From Nocardia sp. NBC_00403 (GTDB lineage Bacteria; Actinomycetota; Actinomycetes; Mycobacteriales; Mycobacteriaceae), in assembly GCF_036046055.1 (NCBI RefSeq), contig NZ_CP107939.1:2356001-2420000 (forward strand): a stretch of DNA of 64,000 nt, read 5' to 3'. The notes beneath the pieces were generated by a model, which ran no database searches, was not told the origin of the DNA, and saw nothing but the letters and a program-made list of their open reading frames with translations. Position numbers and translations under genes: made by a program. Positions within the stretch are counted from its first letter, which is position 1. Every line of letters begins with the position of its first letter. Positions 33,769 through 43,297 of this stretch are shown piece by piece.

Positions 33769-34416
33769 TCACCGGTCGGCGGGGTAGCGCTCGGCGAACA
33801 CGGTGTGCTCGCGCGGGCGGCGACCGGGGTGCGGTGGGTTGGCGTCGCTGTAGCCGAGGGTGACCATGACCGTGATGGCGAGGTCGGGGCGGTCGTCGAT
33901 GCCGATGGCCTTCTTGACGAGGTCCGGGTCCCAGCCGTTCATCGGCGCCGAGGACAGGCCGAGGCTGGTGGCGGCGAGCATGACGTAGGTTGCCGCGATC
34001 ATCGCATTCTTCACGGCGTTCTCGCGGATCAGCCCGCGTTGGTGCAGCGAGTGGAATTCGGCGCGGGAGTCGAACATCGCGGTGAACTCCGCGTTCCATG
34101 CGCCGTTGCGGCCCGCCAGTTCGGCGATGTCGGTATTGCTCGCCTCCCAGGCTGCCGTCTCGGCGACGAAGACCAGCACCACCGGCGCCTCCAGCGGTTG
34201 CGGCTGACCGAAGGCGGCGGACGACAGGTTGTGGCGGCCGGACTCACTGGTCACCACCACGATCGAACGGTCTTGCATATTCCACGCGGTGGGCGCCTCG
34301 ACCGCCAGATCCAGCAGCTCCTCGAGCAGTTCCCTCGGCACCGGGTCCGGGCGGTAGTGGCGCGTGGTGCGGCGGGTGCGAATGGCGTCGGGAACCGAAA
34401 GTGTCTGTGTTGTCAT
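33769..34416 (-). CDS. Nitroreductase-family flavoprotein
   Basis: 215 residues from ATG 34416. The FMN-binding N-terminus is IRTRRTTRHYRPDPVPRELL and the family pattern continues with DLAVEAPTAWNMQDRSIVVV and a C-terminal LAITVMVTLGYSD. These enzymes reduce nitro groups or quinones with NAD(P)H. The divergent HxlR gene and two operators between them suggest induction by an electrophile or oxidant. Confidence 0.9.
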   Translation of the reverse strand: MTTQTLSVPDAIRTRRTTRHYRPDPVPRELLEELLDLAVEAPTAWNMQDRSIVVVTSESGRHNLSSAAFGQPQPLEAPVVLVFVAETAAWEASNTDIAELAGRNGAWNAEFTAMFDSRAEFHSLHQRGLIRENAVKNAMIAATYVMLAATSLGLSSAPMNGWDPDLVKKAIGIDDRPDLAITVMVTLGYSDANPPHPGRRPREHTVFAERYPADR

Positions 34417-34429
34417 GATTCTTACTATC

Positions 34430-34470
34430 GGAGAGTTACTCTCCAATGTGAAGACGGCACTTGAAAGTGC
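34430..34470. promoter_or_regulatory. Two palindromes in the nitroreductase/HxlR promoter region
   Basis: GGAGAG-TTA-CTCTCC at 34430-34444 and GCACTT-GA-AAGTGC at 34457-34470. Both are perfect and lie in the 69-bp divergent space. They are candidate HxlR sites; the two sequences differ, so different regulators or modes are possible. Confidence 0.6.
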
Positions 34471-34485
34471 GTTACACTCGAAGAC

Positions 34486-34863
34486 GTGCGTACGATCCAT
34501 GAGGCCAGTGGGCTGCCTGCCGATGTCTACTCGGCGAAGTGTCCTACCCGGCAGCTCCTCGACCAGGTCGCGGGTAAGTGGACGGTGTTGATCGTGGATG
34601 CCCTCGCCGACGGGACCATGCGCTACACAGACCTGTACCGCCGCATCGATGGCGTCTCGCAGAAGATGCTCACGCAAACTCTGCGTCAGCTCGAAACGGA
34701 CGGATTCGTCACGCGCACAGCACATCCCACCATTCCGCCGCGCGTCGACTACGACCTCACGGAGCTGGGCCACAGCCTGCGCACTCCGATCGCGGCGCTG
34801 CGCGAGTGGATCGAGACCAATATCAACCGGGTCGAGGAGGCCAGGCGTCTCGCGGCAGGCTGA
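34486..34863 (+). CDS. HxlR-type redox/electrophile-sensing regulator
   Basis: 125 residues from GTG 34486. The winged helix-turn-helix reads CPTRQLLDQVAGKWTVLIVD, then MRYTDLYRRIDGVSQKMLTQ, then ELGHSLRTPIAALREW. The N-terminal Cys in SAKCPTRQ is in the place used for sensing in HypR/HxlR proteins. It is divergent from the nitroreductase, its likely target. Confidence 0.9.
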   Translation: MRTIHEASGLPADVYSAKCPTRQLLDQVAGKWTVLIVDALADGTMRYTDLYRRIDGVSQKMLTQTLRQLETDGFVTRTAHPTIPPRVDYDLTELGHSLRTPIAALREWIETNINRVEEARRLAAG

Positions 34864-35036
34864 GGCCGGTGCGGATATCGCGACCCGATCCACGCCAGGT
34901 GTCTCAGGTAGTAAACTGAAACCTCCGGCTCGCAATGGTTTTCATGAGCTATAGCTCGGATGCCTGGCGAGTCCGAGGCCGTCCGGGAACCCGACGGTCC
35001 GGTCCGATGCAGCGACTCCAGTGCAGGGGAAACGGC

Positions 35037-35369
35037 ATGAGTGATACCGATGGCGGGAGCGGCGAGGCGCATTCGCTGTGGACCGTGGTGGCCTTCGACG
35101 ACAACGGCCGCGAGGGCGCGCCGCTCGTGGGGACCGCCATGGCGGGCGATCTGGATATGGCGGCGGGGCTGGTCTGCGCGTATCTACCCGTCCTGGAACA
35201 GGATTCGAAGGGCTACTACCTGGTCGCCACGCGCAGCAGGGCGGGCGCGGGTCGGTTGGCCGGCTGCCCCGCGCGGCCTGCGTGGATCAGTAAGCCGTTT
35301 CGCAACGGTGCGGAATGGGCGACAGGACCGTGGAGCGTGCTGGAGGATGATCGCGCGCCGGAGGGGTAG
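35037..35369 (+). CDS. Hypothetical protein
   Basis: 110 residues from ATG 35037. The composition is normal and the sequence has a compact look (SLWTVVAFDDNGREGAPLVG, YYLVATRSRAGAG), but no family is recognised. AGGGGAAACGGC precedes the start. Codon use appears similar to the neighbours. It may be a small actinobacterial orphan. Confidence 0.5.
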   Translation: MSDTDGGSGEAHSLWTVVAFDDNGREGAPLVGTAMAGDLDMAAGLVCAYLPVLEQDSKGYYLVATRSRAGAGRLAGCPARPAWISKPFRNGAEWATGPWSVLEDDRAPEG

Positions 35370-35373
35370 TGCC

Positions 35374-36005
35374 CTATCTCGCTTCGGCCACGACCGCGCG
35401 TCCGCTGCGCGCACCGTAGCGGCTGCGCGCCTGTGCCGGTGTGATCGTCTCGAGCTCGGCGGGCGGTGCTCCCTTCAGGTGCTGTTCGAGGATCTGACCC
35501 GCCATCGGAGCGATGAACGGCGCCGAGGCAATGAGGCCGTAGGAATTGAACGCGGACGCGCCCCACACGATGATCCGCGCGGCGGGGCGGACCAGCAGAT
35601 CCACGATGCGCGGCCGATCGAACCCGCCGAGCTTGCGCATCCACTTCGGCAGCGTGGCGACCGAAGCCAGCGACAGTAGCCTGCTGCCCGCGAAATAGCT
35701 GAGGCCCGCACCGTTGCGCAGTGAGGTCCACAACAGGTGGTGCATGCCCTCCTCGGCGCGCTCGGAGGTGCACAGTCGCGGGCGGACCCTGGCGAAGTAC
35801 ACGCGCACCTCCTCGCGGGAGTGCGGCACGTCTTCCGGCTTGCAGGTCTGCAGTTCGGCTGCGATCGCGCACTCGTGCCAGTAGCGCGTCTCCTCCTCTG
35901 GAGACAGCGGGCCGGGCCCGAACATTTCGTAGGCCTCGAGTACCGAGTGCCAGCCAGTGATGTGGATCCACAGCTGGCTCTCCGGGCTGTTGGCGCTGTA
36001 GCGCG
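35374..36005 (-). pseudogene. MpaB-type oxygenase lacking its N-terminal part
   Basis: The conserved part starts abruptly at RYSANSPESQLWIHITGW and continues EAYEMFGPGPLSPEEETRYW to the end. This is the DUF2236/MpaB heme-oxygenase family, with C-terminal FNSYGLIASAPFI. About 90 N-terminal residues that belong to the family, including early heme-pocket residues, are missing. In their place the frame runs into sequence antisense to a TetR remnant. It may still be translated but is probably inactive. Confidence 0.7.
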
Positions 36006-36019
36006 TCCCGCTTCCGGTT

Positions 36020-36373
36020 GTCGCAGCCTCGGCGACGGTCGAGGCGTTCGTCGGTGTGACACTGGAGAATCCGACACGCTGGCGATTGATTCTCACCGCG
36101 CCGGGCAATGCTCCCGGCGAATACCGTGACGCGCTGCAGAATTCGCGTGCGGGCATCTTCGATCAGGCCGAGGCGCTGGTCCGCATGGGCACCGCGCTCG
36201 AGCCGCGGTGGGCGGGTGTGGATTCCGCGCTGCTCACCAACTCGCTGCTGACCATCGCCGAGATGCTCGGCCGATTGGCGGTCAGTGAGCCCGACGTCTA
36301 TCCCAGAGAGCGGCTGCAGGCCTACGTGCGTTCCATCGTCGGTCTGCTCGTCGGCGCACCCGTCGCCGAATAG
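36020..36373 (+). pseudogene. TetR regulator lacking its DNA-binding domain
   Basis: From about 36020 the frame reads ASATVEAFVGVTLENPTRWR, then ILTAPGNAPGEYRDAL and on to a stop at 36371. This is a TetR C-terminal ligand-binding domain. The N-terminal helix-turn-helix is missing; an in-frame stop lies at 35999. It is back to back with the MpaB remnant. Loss of both 5' ends points to a single deletion of the common promoter region. Confidence 0.65.
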
Positions 36374-36436
36374 GCTTGGGACAAGGTATTTCGTATGCCC
36401 GGCAACCAGTGCCCGGGCTCGCCGAAATAACGGGTG

Positions 36437-37600
36437 TCAGTCGACCGGCTTGCGGTGCACCCGAGCCAGCCGCATCGTCTCGGTCAGCAGCTTCGACACC
36501 GCGGCCGCCTCGGTGAGGAACCCGTCGTGGCCGTCGCGCGAATGCACGATCTCCAGTCCATCGCAGCCGGGCAGCCCATCGGCGAGTTCCTGCTGGGTGC
36601 GCAGTGGATAGAGCCGATCGGAGTCGACGCCGCCGACCACACACGGCACCGGCGTCGCGGCAAGCGCGGCCTCGACCCCGCCGCGCCCGCGCCCGATGTC
36701 GTGCCGGTTCATCGCCTCGGTGAGCAAGACGTAGGTGGCCGGATCGAAACGGCTACAGAGCTTATCGGCCTGATGGTCCAGATAGCTCTGCACCGCATAG
36801 CGGCCGCCGCGCCACGGATCCTCGTCGCCCTGTGCGTTGTTCTCGAAGCGGTGATCCAGCTCGGACTCGGTCCGATAGGTCAGGTGCGCGATGCGCCGTG
36901 CGATGCCCATGCCGGTCGTCGGGGCGCGATCGGTGTCGTGATAGTCGCCGCCCTGCCAGTCGGGGTCGGCCTTGATCGCGGCGATTTGCGTTGTCTGCGT
37001 GCCGATCTGGTCGGCGGTGGCGCGCGCGCCGACGGCGAGCACCAGGGCGGCGCCGACCCGACCCGGGGTGCCGACCATCCACTCCAGCACTCGCATGCCG
37101 CCCATCGACCCGCCGACGACCGCGGCCAGCCTTTCGATGCCGAGCAGATCCATCAGCGCCACTTCCGCGTTCACCTGATCGCGGATCGAAATCTCCGGAA
37201 ACCTTGCACCCCATGGCTTTCCGTCCGGAGCCAGCGAGGTGGGTCCGGTGCTGCCCATGCAGCCGCCGAGCACGTTCGCCGCGATGACACACCACTCGTC
37301 GGTGTCGATCGGCGCGCCGGGGCCGACCATGCCGTCCCACCACCCCGGCAGCGGATGGATGTCGTCCGGGCGTCCGATCACATGCGAGTCGCCGGTCAGC
37401 GCGTGCTCGACCAGCACCACGTTGTCCAGCGTGGGGGAGAGCTCACCCCAGCGCTGCACGGCCAGGTGCACGTCCTGGACGAGTGCGCCGTTCTCCAGCC
37501 GCACGTCCCCGATGGCGATCATGCCGAGCCGCCCGTCCGGCGGTGGCAGGGCCACCGCCGCGGCGGGTCGCACGGCACTCGGTTCGGCGCGCACGGTCAC
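36437..37600 (-). CDS. metX: Homoserine O-acetyltransferase MetX
   Basis: 387 residues from GTG 37600. The alpha/beta-hydrolase acyltransferase core shows [14 protein letters not shown], the nucleophile elbow [15 protein letters not shown] (Ser near 165) and the final [10 protein letters not shown] with the catalytic His. It acetylates homoserine with acetyl-CoA for methionine synthesis. The start overlaps the metY stop (GTGA), so translation is coupled. Confidence 0.95.
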   Translation of the reverse strand: MTVRAEPSAVRPAAAVALPPPDGRLGMIAIGDVRLENGALVQDVHLAVQRWGELSPTLDNVVLVEHALTGDSHVIGRPDDIHPLPGWWDGMVGPGAPIDTDEWCVIAANVLGGCMGSTGPTSLAPDGKPWGARFPEISIRDQVNAEVALMDLLGIERLAAVVGGSMGGMRVLEWMVGTPGRVGAALVLAVGARATADQIGTQTTQIAAIKADPDWQGGDYHDTDRAPTTGMGIARRIAHLTYRTESELDHRFENNAQGDEDPWRGGRYAVQSYLDHQADKLCSRFDPATYVLLTEAMNRHDIGRGRGGVEAALAATPVPCVVGGVDSDRLYPLRTQQELADGLPGCDGLEIVHSRDGHDGFLTEAAAVSKLLTETMRLARVHRKPVD

Positions 37601-38946
37601 GTCGCCGCCGCCGCGAAACCGGCTCGCAGATCGGCGAGGATGTCGTCGATTCCCTCGATGCCCACCGCCAGCCGAACCAGCCCCGGCGTGACGCCGGAGG
37701 CCAACTGCTCCTCGGGTGTCAGCTGCGAGTGCGTGGTCGAGGCGGGATGGATCACGAGAGAACGCACATCACCGATGTTAGCGACATGACTGTGCAGGGC
37801 TAATGCGTCCACGAACTTCTTGCCCGCATCGACACCGCCGCTGAGCTCGAACGCAACAATCGCGCCCGGCCCCTTCGGTGCGAGCTGCTTGGCGCGCTCG
37901 TGCCACGGCGAGGACGGTAGGCCCGCGTAGTACACCGCTTCGACGGCGGGCTGGCCGGTCAGGAACTCGGCCACCGCCTGCGCATTGGCGACGTGGCGCT
38001 CCAGGCGCAGGCTCAGCGTCTCGACGCCCTGACTGATCAAGAAGGCGTTGAACGGCGACACCGCGGCACCGAGGTCGCGCAGCAGCTGCACGCGAGCCTT
38101 CAGCGCGTACGCGGGTGCGCCGAGGTCGGCGAACACCGCACCGTGATAGCTCGGGTCCGGTGTGGTGAAACCCGGGAACCGCGGCTCGCCCTGCTCGTCA
38201 TGCACGGTCCAGTCGAACGTGCCGCCGTCGACGATCACACCCGCGACCGCGGTGCCGTGGCCGCCCAGGTACTTGGTCGCCGAGTGCACGACGATGTCGG
38301 CACCGTGCGCGAGCGGCTGGATCAGGTACGGGGTGGCGACCGTGTTGTCCACGATCAGTGGCAGTCCGTTGGCATGCGCGATCGCGGAGATTCCCGGGAT
38401 GTCGAAGATGGCGCTGCTCGGGTTGGCGATGGTCTCGCCGTAGAACGCCTTGGTGTTCGGCCGGATGGCCGCACGCCACTGCTCCAGGTCGTCGGGGTCC
38501 GCCACGAAGGAGACCTCGATGCCGAGCTTGGGCAGCGAGTAGTGGAAGAGGTTGTAGGTGCCGCCGTAGAGGTGCGGACTGGACACGATGTGGTCGCCTG
38601 CCGAGGCCAGGTTGAGGATCGCGTAGGTCTCCGCGGCCTGTCCCGAGGCCAGCAGCAGCGCGGCGACGCCACCTTCCAGGGCGGCGATGCGCTGCTCGAC
38701 CACGCCCTGGGTCGGGTTCATGATCCTGGTGTAGATGTTGCCCGGCTCGGCGAGGCCGAACAACGCGGCCGCGTGATCAGTGTCACGGAAGGCGTAGGAG
38801 GTGGTCTGGTAGATCGGGAGGGCGCGGGCGCCGGTGGCCTCGTCCGGGGCCTGCCCCGCGTGGACCTGCTTGGTCTCGAAGGACCACTGCGTCGGATCGG
38901 ATGCGATCGGATCGAGATCGGCCGCGGACGCGATGGGGTCACTCAT
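37597..38946 (-). CDS. metY: O-acetylhomoserine sulfhydrylase MetY
   Basis: 449 residues from ATG 38946, after GGAGCAAGAC. The PLP-enzyme motifs are [14 protein letters not shown], then [26 protein letters not shown] and the PLP Lys in [13 protein letters not shown]. It replaces the acetyl group of O-acetylhomoserine with sulfide to give homocysteine. It is the first gene of metYX and follows a SAM-IV riboswitch and a Cys-rich leader ORF. Confidence 0.95.
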   Translation of the reverse strand: MSDPIASAADLDPIASDPTQWSFETKQVHAGQAPDEATGARALPIYQTTSYAFRDTDHAAALFGLAEPGNIYTRIMNPTQGVVEQRIAALEGGVAALLLASGQAAETYAILNLASAGDHIVSSPHLYGGTYNLFHYSLPKLGIEVSFVADPDDLEQWRAAIRPNTKAFYGETIANPSSAIFDIPGISAIAHANGLPLIVDNTVATPYLIQPLAHGADIVVHSATKYLGGHGTAVAGVIVDGGTFDWTVHDEQGEPRFPGFTTPDPSYHGAVFADLGAPAYALKARVQLLRDLGAAVSPFNAFLISQGVETLSLRLERHVANAQAVAEFLTGQPAVEAVYYAGLPSSPWHERAKQLAPKGPGAIVAFELSGGVDAGKKFVDALALHSHVANIGDVRSLVIHPASTTHSQLTPEEQLASGVTPGLVRLAVGIEGIDDILADLRAGFAAAAT

Positions 38947-38983
38947 GTCTTGCTCCAAAGGGGTTGTTCGCCAGAACTACTTG

Positions 38984-39016
38984 CTAATGGGATGTGGGCG
39001 ACGGACAACAACACAT
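38984..39016 (-). CDS. Cys-Cys-Cys leader peptide of metYX
   Basis: AGGAGG (39030-39025 on this strand) lies eight bases before an ATG at 39016. The ORF reads MCCCPSPTSH and stops with TAG at 38984. Three Cys codons directly after the start are the hallmark of actinobacterial cysteine-responsive leader peptides. Downstream, GGCGAACAAC (38972-38963) can pair with GTTGTT...CGCC across the Cys codons and following bases, so ribosome position could change the RNA fold before metY. This reading is inferred. Confidence 0.7.
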   Translation of the reverse strand: MCCCPSPTSH

Positions 39017-39023
39017 TGGGGGT

Positions 39024-39143
39024 ACCTCCTGAAGTGCGCGCTTGCTCTCGACTTTCGAGAGCCCGGTCATCACCCGGAGCACCCCACCGCAGCTGGAGGG
39101 TTGCCGTCCAGCAAGCCGGGGCTTCGCGCTGGCACTCATGACC
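39024..39143 (-). promoter_or_regulatory. SAM-IV riboswitch
   Basis: On the minus strand the aptamer starts GGTCATGAGTGCC and runs through GAAGCCCCGGCTTGCTGG, CGGCAACCCTCC and CGGTGGGGTGCTCCGGGT to GATGACC, which closes the first stem with GGTCAT. A hairpin GCTCTCGA-AAG-TCGAGAGC and AAGCGCGCACTTC follow, as in the SAM-IV pseudoknot region. These are the conserved blocks of SAM-IV riboswitches, which repress methionine genes of actinomycetes when S-adenosylmethionine is plentiful. It lies about 80-200 bp before metY. Confidence 0.9.
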
Positions 39144-39195
39144 TGATCGGCATCATAGCTGGCGGTCGGTCGACGATCGAAATCGTCGTCGAAAC

Positions 39196-39945
39196 TCACC
39201 GGGTTGCGGCGGCCAAGGGGACGCAGCAGATGCGTACGAACTCGTCGAAGGTGGAGAGGAACGCGGCGCGGCCCGCCAAGGCCGCCGCCGCCGGATCGTG
39301 TTCGTCGAAGATGTCGACCGAACATTCCATCCCGAGCTGTCCGATCAGCTGCCAGGTGCCGACGATCAGGCGCACCTGCAACGAGTCGGGCTGGGTGTGG
39401 AGTCGTTGCGCGAGCACCTCGGCGATCGCGGCGGTCTTGTTGTCGGCGTGCTCGAGGCTGCGCGTACTGACCGACGGACTGCTGCGCAGGATGCGCTGCA
39501 TTTGCTGGAACTGCCGGAACGACAGCATCCTGTCATTTCCATCTACCGCCTGGTCGATGGTCCGTAGGAAGGCCTCACGCAGCGCTTGCAGCTCGTTGCC
39601 GGTGACCGGGAGTCCGCGCAGGGTCTCGGCGACGGTGCGGCCGAAGTCCTTGATCGGCCCGAGGATGATGTCCTCTTTGCTGTCGAAATACCGGTTGATC
39701 GTGCGGGGTGAGACGTCGGCGGCATTCGCGATCTGCTCGACGGTGGTGGCATCGAAACCGTGCGCGTCGCAGAGGTCGAGTCCGACCTCGATGATGCGCA
39801 ACCGGGTTTGCTGCTTCTTGCGCTCGCGCAGGCCGGCAGGCGCCGGATTTACAGCCCGGTCCTGGTCCGGGTCCTGGTTCGACTCGGCGCTGGCAGGGGA
39901 GTCCGCTGCTGCGCTCGCGCCGGTCGGCGTTGATGACTCGAGCAT
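39196..39945 (-). CDS. TetR regulator of the MFS exporter
   Basis: 249 residues from ATG 39945. After a disordered, acidic N-terminus of 40 residues the TetR helix-turn-helix reads QTRLRIIEVGLDLCDAHGFD, then TTVEQIANAADVSPRTINRY. The C-terminal domain is helical and unremarkable. It is divergent from the MFS gene. The dyad AAATGTCG-N5-CGACATTT in between is the likely binding site for control of both genes. Confidence 0.9.
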   Translation of the reverse strand: MLESSTPTGASAAADSPASAESNQDPDQDRAVNPAPAGLRERKKQQTRLRIIEVGLDLCDAHGFDATTVEQIANAADVSPRTINRYFDSKEDIILGPIKDFGRTVAETLRGLPVTGNELQALREAFLRTIDQAVDGNDRMLSFRQFQQMQRILRSSPSVSTRSLEHADNKTAAIAEVLAQRLHTQPDSLQVRLIVGTWQLIGQLGMECSVDIFDEHDPAAAALAGRAAFLSTFDEFVRICCVPLAAATR

Positions 39946-39990
39946 CCTTCCACTGTATCGCAACCGGGACTTTTCGTGTCGTTAGCGGTC

Positions 39991-40011
39991 AAATGTCGGA
40001 TTGCGACATTT
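39991..40011. promoter_or_regulatory. TetR operator between TetR and MFS genes
   Basis: AAATGTCG, GATTG, CGACATTT: perfect eight-base halves. A second, partial copy (AAATGTCTGACAATGACA) lies at 40025-40042 over the MFS promoter. Confidence 0.75.
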
Positions 40012-40016
40012 TTCCC

Positions 40017-40046
40017 TTGACGACAAATGTCTGACAATGACAGGAT
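40017..40046 (+). promoter_or_regulatory. Promoter of the MFS exporter gene
   Basis: TTGACG at 40017 and CAGGAT at 40041 are spaced by 18 bp. AAGGAGAT lies just before GTG 40080. The partial operator copy overlaps the spacer and -10 element. Confidence 0.5.
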
Positions 40047-40079
40047 GGCGTCACGACTTCGAGTTTCAAGGAGATCAAG

Positions 40080-41573
40080 GTGACCGAGACTGCGACAGCG
40101 GTAGACGTTCCGGGAAAACAGGGCAGTTCGGCGCGCTGGTGGGCCCTGGGGGTGATCGCATTGGCCCAGCTCATGGTGGTGCTGGATGCCACCATCGTGA
40201 CCATCTCGCTGCCGTTCGCACAACGTGATCTCGACATCAGTGATGGCAACAAGCAATGGATGCTCACTGCCTACACGCTGATCTTCGGCGGTCTGCTGTT
40301 GCTCGGCGGCCGGCTCGCCGACTACCTCGGCAGGCGCCGGATCTTCATTGTCGGTCTCGTCGGATTCGCGGCGGCTTCCGCGCTGGCGGGTCTCGCGCAG
40401 AACGGTGTGGAGCTGTTCGCCGGCCGCGCGCTGCAGGGCGCCTTCGCGGCTTTGCTTGCGCCGGCGGCACTTTCGCTGCTCTCGGTCACTTTCACCGAGG
40501 CCAAAGAACGCGCGACCGCGTTCGGTGTCTTCGCTGGAATCTCCGCGGGCGGGGCCGCGCTCGGGCTGATCGCGGGTGGCGCGCTCACCGAGTACGCCTC
40601 CTGGCGCTGGTGCCTGCTGGTGAACACCCCGATCGCCATTCTCGCTCTGGTCGGTGCGCTGGCCTTTGTGGTGAAGGACATACCGGCCCCGCGCACCGGC
40701 GGCTACGACGTGCCGGGTGCCGTCACCGTGACGCTCGGCCTGATCGCGATCGTGTACGGCTTCAGCCGCGCCGCCGACGACGGCTGGCTGGCGGGCAGCA
40801 CCCTCGGGCTGATCGTCGCGGGTGTCGCGCTGCTGATCGCATTCGTCGCGATCGAGCGTCGTTCCTCGAATCCGCTGCTGCCGCTGCACATTCCGGGTGA
40901 GATCAACCGCGGCGGCGCCTTCCTCGCCGCGCTGCTCATCCCGATCGCGATGTTCGCGATGTTCCTGTTCCTGAGCTACTACTTCCAGATCACGCTCGGC
41001 TACTCCTCGCTGAAGGCCGGCTTCGCGTTCCTGCCGTTCCCCGCGGGTATCGCGATCTCCGCCGGTGTCACCAGTGCGCTGCTGCCGAAGCTCGGCCCGC
41101 GACCGCTGATGGTGGCGGGCTCCGTGCTCGGTGTCCTCGGTCTGCTGTGGCTGGCGCAGTTGAGCTATGGCGACAGCTACGCGGCGAGTGTGCTGCCCGC
41201 GCAGGTGCTGATCGCGCTCGGCATGGGTCCGCTGTTCGTCGGCATGCAGACCGTCGCGCTGCATCAGGTCGAGGAAGAGGACTCGGGTGTGGCAAGTGCC
41301 TTGCTGAACGCCGCGCAGCAGGTCGGCGGTGCGGTCGGCACCGCACTGCTGACCACCATCTCGGTGCAGACGGCCAAGTCGTTCGCGGAGGGCAATCCGA
41401 CGCTCGACAACTTGGTCGCCCGTGCCTCGATCCACAGCTACGACGTGGCGTTCTACGTCGGCGCCGGTTTCTTCCTCGCCGCGGTCCCGGTGATCGCGTT
41501 CATGATCAGGGACAAGCCGCAGAACCTGATCGAGGGCTCCGAGGACGGCGCTCGGGTCCACGTCGGGGTCTGA
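40080..41573 (+). CDS. MFS drug:H+ antiporter, DHA2 (14-helix) type
   Basis: 497 residues from GTG 40080. Fourteen membrane helices can be counted. The family motifs are MVVLDATIVTISLP in helix 1 (motif D1), GGRLADYLGRRRIF (motif A) and AGGALTEYASWRWCLLVNTP (motif C-like plus the WRW turn). Such proteins export cationic or hydrophobic drugs in exchange for protons. TetR repression suggests induction by its substrate. A strong terminator follows 23 bp behind the stop codon. Confidence 0.9.
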   Translation: MTETATAVDVPGKQGSSARWWALGVIALAQLMVVLDATIVTISLPFAQRDLDISDGNKQWMLTAYTLIFGGLLLLGGRLADYLGRRRIFIVGLVGFAAASALAGLAQNGVELFAGRALQGAFAALLAPAALSLLSVTFTEAKERATAFGVFAGISAGGAALGLIAGGALTEYASWRWCLLVNTPIAILALVGALAFVVKDIPAPRTGGYDVPGAVTVTLGLIAIVYGFSRAADDGWLAGSTLGLIVAGVALLIAFVAIERRSSNPLLPLHIPGEINRGGAFLAALLIPIAMFAMFLFLSYYFQITLGYSSLKAGFAFLPFPAGIAISAGVTSALLPKLGPRPLMVAGSVLGVLGLLWLAQLSYGDSYAASVLPAQVLIALGMGPLFVGMQTVALHQVEEEDSGVASALLNAAQQVGGAVGTALLTTISVQTAKSFAEGNPTLDNLVARASIHSYDVAFYVGAGFFLAAVPVIAFMIRDKPQNLIEGSEDGARVHVGV

Positions 41574-41595
41574 GATCTTCCTCTCACGGCATCGG

Positions 41596-41643
41596 AAGTC
41601 CGCGTATCGCCTCCGCTCGGCGGCGATACGCGGACTTTCTTTT
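41596..41643 (+). terminator. Intrinsic terminator of the MFS gene
   Basis: AAGTCCGCGTATCGCC (41596-41611) pairs perfectly over 16 bp with 41622-41637, with a 10-nt loop, followed by TCTTTTG. This is an unusually canonical terminator for such GC-rich DNA. Confidence 0.9.
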
Positions 41644-41933
41644 GCCCGCCGCAGGACACGCCGTGGTGACGGGGGCAACGCCGCGTCGGTCGTCGGCCCG
41701 CGAGTGATCGGGGCCACTCCCGACCTACTTGTCGGTAACCATTTCGGGCGCGCTCACTCGGGGGGCTGCCCGCGCGGTGAGATCCTCACCAGCAGTACGC
41801 TTGTCTTGTTTGCACCACACGTTCCGCGGACAACGCGGGGCATATACGTTGTCTTTGGAACAGCTGGGGTCCGCTCACAAGTGTTCGCCTGGCCGTGCAA
41901 TGAGGGCACCATCCTAGGAGGACACGAAGATCC

Positions 41934-43151
41934 ATGTCCAAGATCAAGGTTGAAGGCACCGTCGTAGAACTCGACGGCGACGAGATGACTCGGATCATTT
42001 GGCAGTTCATCAAGGACAAGCTGATCCACCCGTATCTCGACGTGAACCTCGAGTACTACGACCTCGGCATCGAGTACCGGGACAAGACAGACGACCAGGT
42101 CACCATCGACGCCGCCAACGCCATCAAGCAGCACGGCGTCGGCGTGAAGTGCGCCACCATCACCCCGGATGAGGCGCGCGTCGAGGAGTTCGGCCTGAAG
42201 AAGATGTGGCGGTCGCCCAACGGCACCATCCGCAACATTCTCGGCGGCACGATCTTCCGCGCCCCGATCATTATTTCGAACGTCCCGCGCCTGGTGCCCG
42301 GCTGGACCAAGCCGATCATCATCGGCCGCCACGCCTTCGGCGACCAGTACCGCGCCACCGATTTCAAGGTGTTCGAGGCCGGTACTGTCACCCTCACCTT
42401 CACCCCGGACGACGGCAGCGAGCCGATCGTGCACGAGGTCGTGAAAATGCCCGAGGACGGCGGCGTCGTGATGGGCATGTACAACTTCAAGAAGTCCATC
42501 GAGGATTTCGCGCGCGCGTCGCTCAACTACGGACTCGCGCAGAACTACCCGGTGTACATGTCCACGAAGAACACCATCCTGAAGGCCTACGACGGCATGT
42601 TCAAGGACACCTTCCAGGAGGTCTTCGACGCCGAGTTCAAGACCCAGTTCGACGCGGCGGGGCTCACCTACGAGCACCGGCTGATCGACGACATGGTGGC
42701 CTCCTCCATGAAGTGGGAGGGCGGCTACGTCTGGGCCTGCAAGAACTACGACGGCGACGTGCAGTCCGACACGGTCGCGCAGGGCTTCGGCTCGCTCGGC
42801 CTGATGACCTCGGTGCTGCTGACCCCGGACGGGCGCACCTGTGAGGCCGAGGCCGCACACGGCACGGTCACCCGGCACTATCGCCAGCACCAGCAGGGCA
42901 AGCCGACCTCGACCAACCCGATCGCGTCGATCTTCGCTTGGACCCGTGGTCTCGAGCACCGCGGCAAGCTGGACAACACCCCCGAGGTGATCGGCTTCGC
43001 GCAGACTCTCGAGGACGTCGTCATCAAGACCGTCGAAGGCGGGCAGATGACCAAGGACCTGGCCGCGCTCGTCGGCGGCGACCAGAGCTACCTGACCACC
43101 GAGGAATTCCTCGGCGCGCTCGACGCCAATCTGGCCCGCGCCCTGCGCTGA
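41934..43151 (+). CDS. icd: NADP-dependent isocitrate dehydrogenase
   Basis: 405 residues from ATG 41934, after AGGAGGACAC. The eukaryotic-type homodimeric enzyme is recognised by [38 protein letters not shown] (substrate loop with the regulatory Ser region), the metal-binding [10 protein letters not shown] and [13 protein letters not shown], and [11 protein letters not shown] (NADP). It converts isocitrate and NADP to 2-oxoglutarate, CO2 and NADPH in the TCA cycle. It is monocistronic. The 290 bp before it (41644-41933) hold no other gene and must carry its promoter. Confidence 0.95.
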   Translation: MSKIKVEGTVVELDGDEMTRIIWQFIKDKLIHPYLDVNLEYYDLGIEYRDKTDDQVTIDAANAIKQHGVGVKCATITPDEARVEEFGLKKMWRSPNGTIRNILGGTIFRAPIIISNVPRLVPGWTKPIIIGRHAFGDQYRATDFKVFEAGTVTLTFTPDDGSEPIVHEVVKMPEDGGVVMGMYNFKKSIEDFARASLNYGLAQNYPVYMSTKNTILKAYDGMFKDTFQEVFDAEFKTQFDAAGLTYEHRLIDDMVASSMKWEGGYVWACKNYDGDVQSDTVAQGFGSLGLMTSVLLTPDGRTCEAEAAHGTVTRHYRQHQQGKPTSTNPIASIFAWTRGLEHRGKLDNTPEVIGFAQTLEDVVIKTVEGGQMTKDLAALVGGDQSYLTTEEFLGALDANLARALR

Positions 43152-43167
43152 CCGGACTCCCACCACT

Positions 43168-43275
43168 CCCGGCGCTGGAACATTCCGGCGCCGGGCGCGA
43201 ACAAACGGGCACCCGCACCACGCCGCGGACGACTGCAGGCCGGTCGCTCGGATCGGCAAGTGGTACGGGTGCCCG
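43168..43275. terminator. Two hairpins between the convergent icd and reductase genes
   Basis: CCCGGCGC (43168-43175) pairs with 43188-43195. A longer pair, CGGGCACCCGCACC (43206-43219) with 43262-43275, matches at 13 of 14 positions. Together they form a likely bidirectional transcription end. Confidence 0.6.
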
Positions 43276-43297
43276 AACTGTTTGCGGCTCGAGCCGG

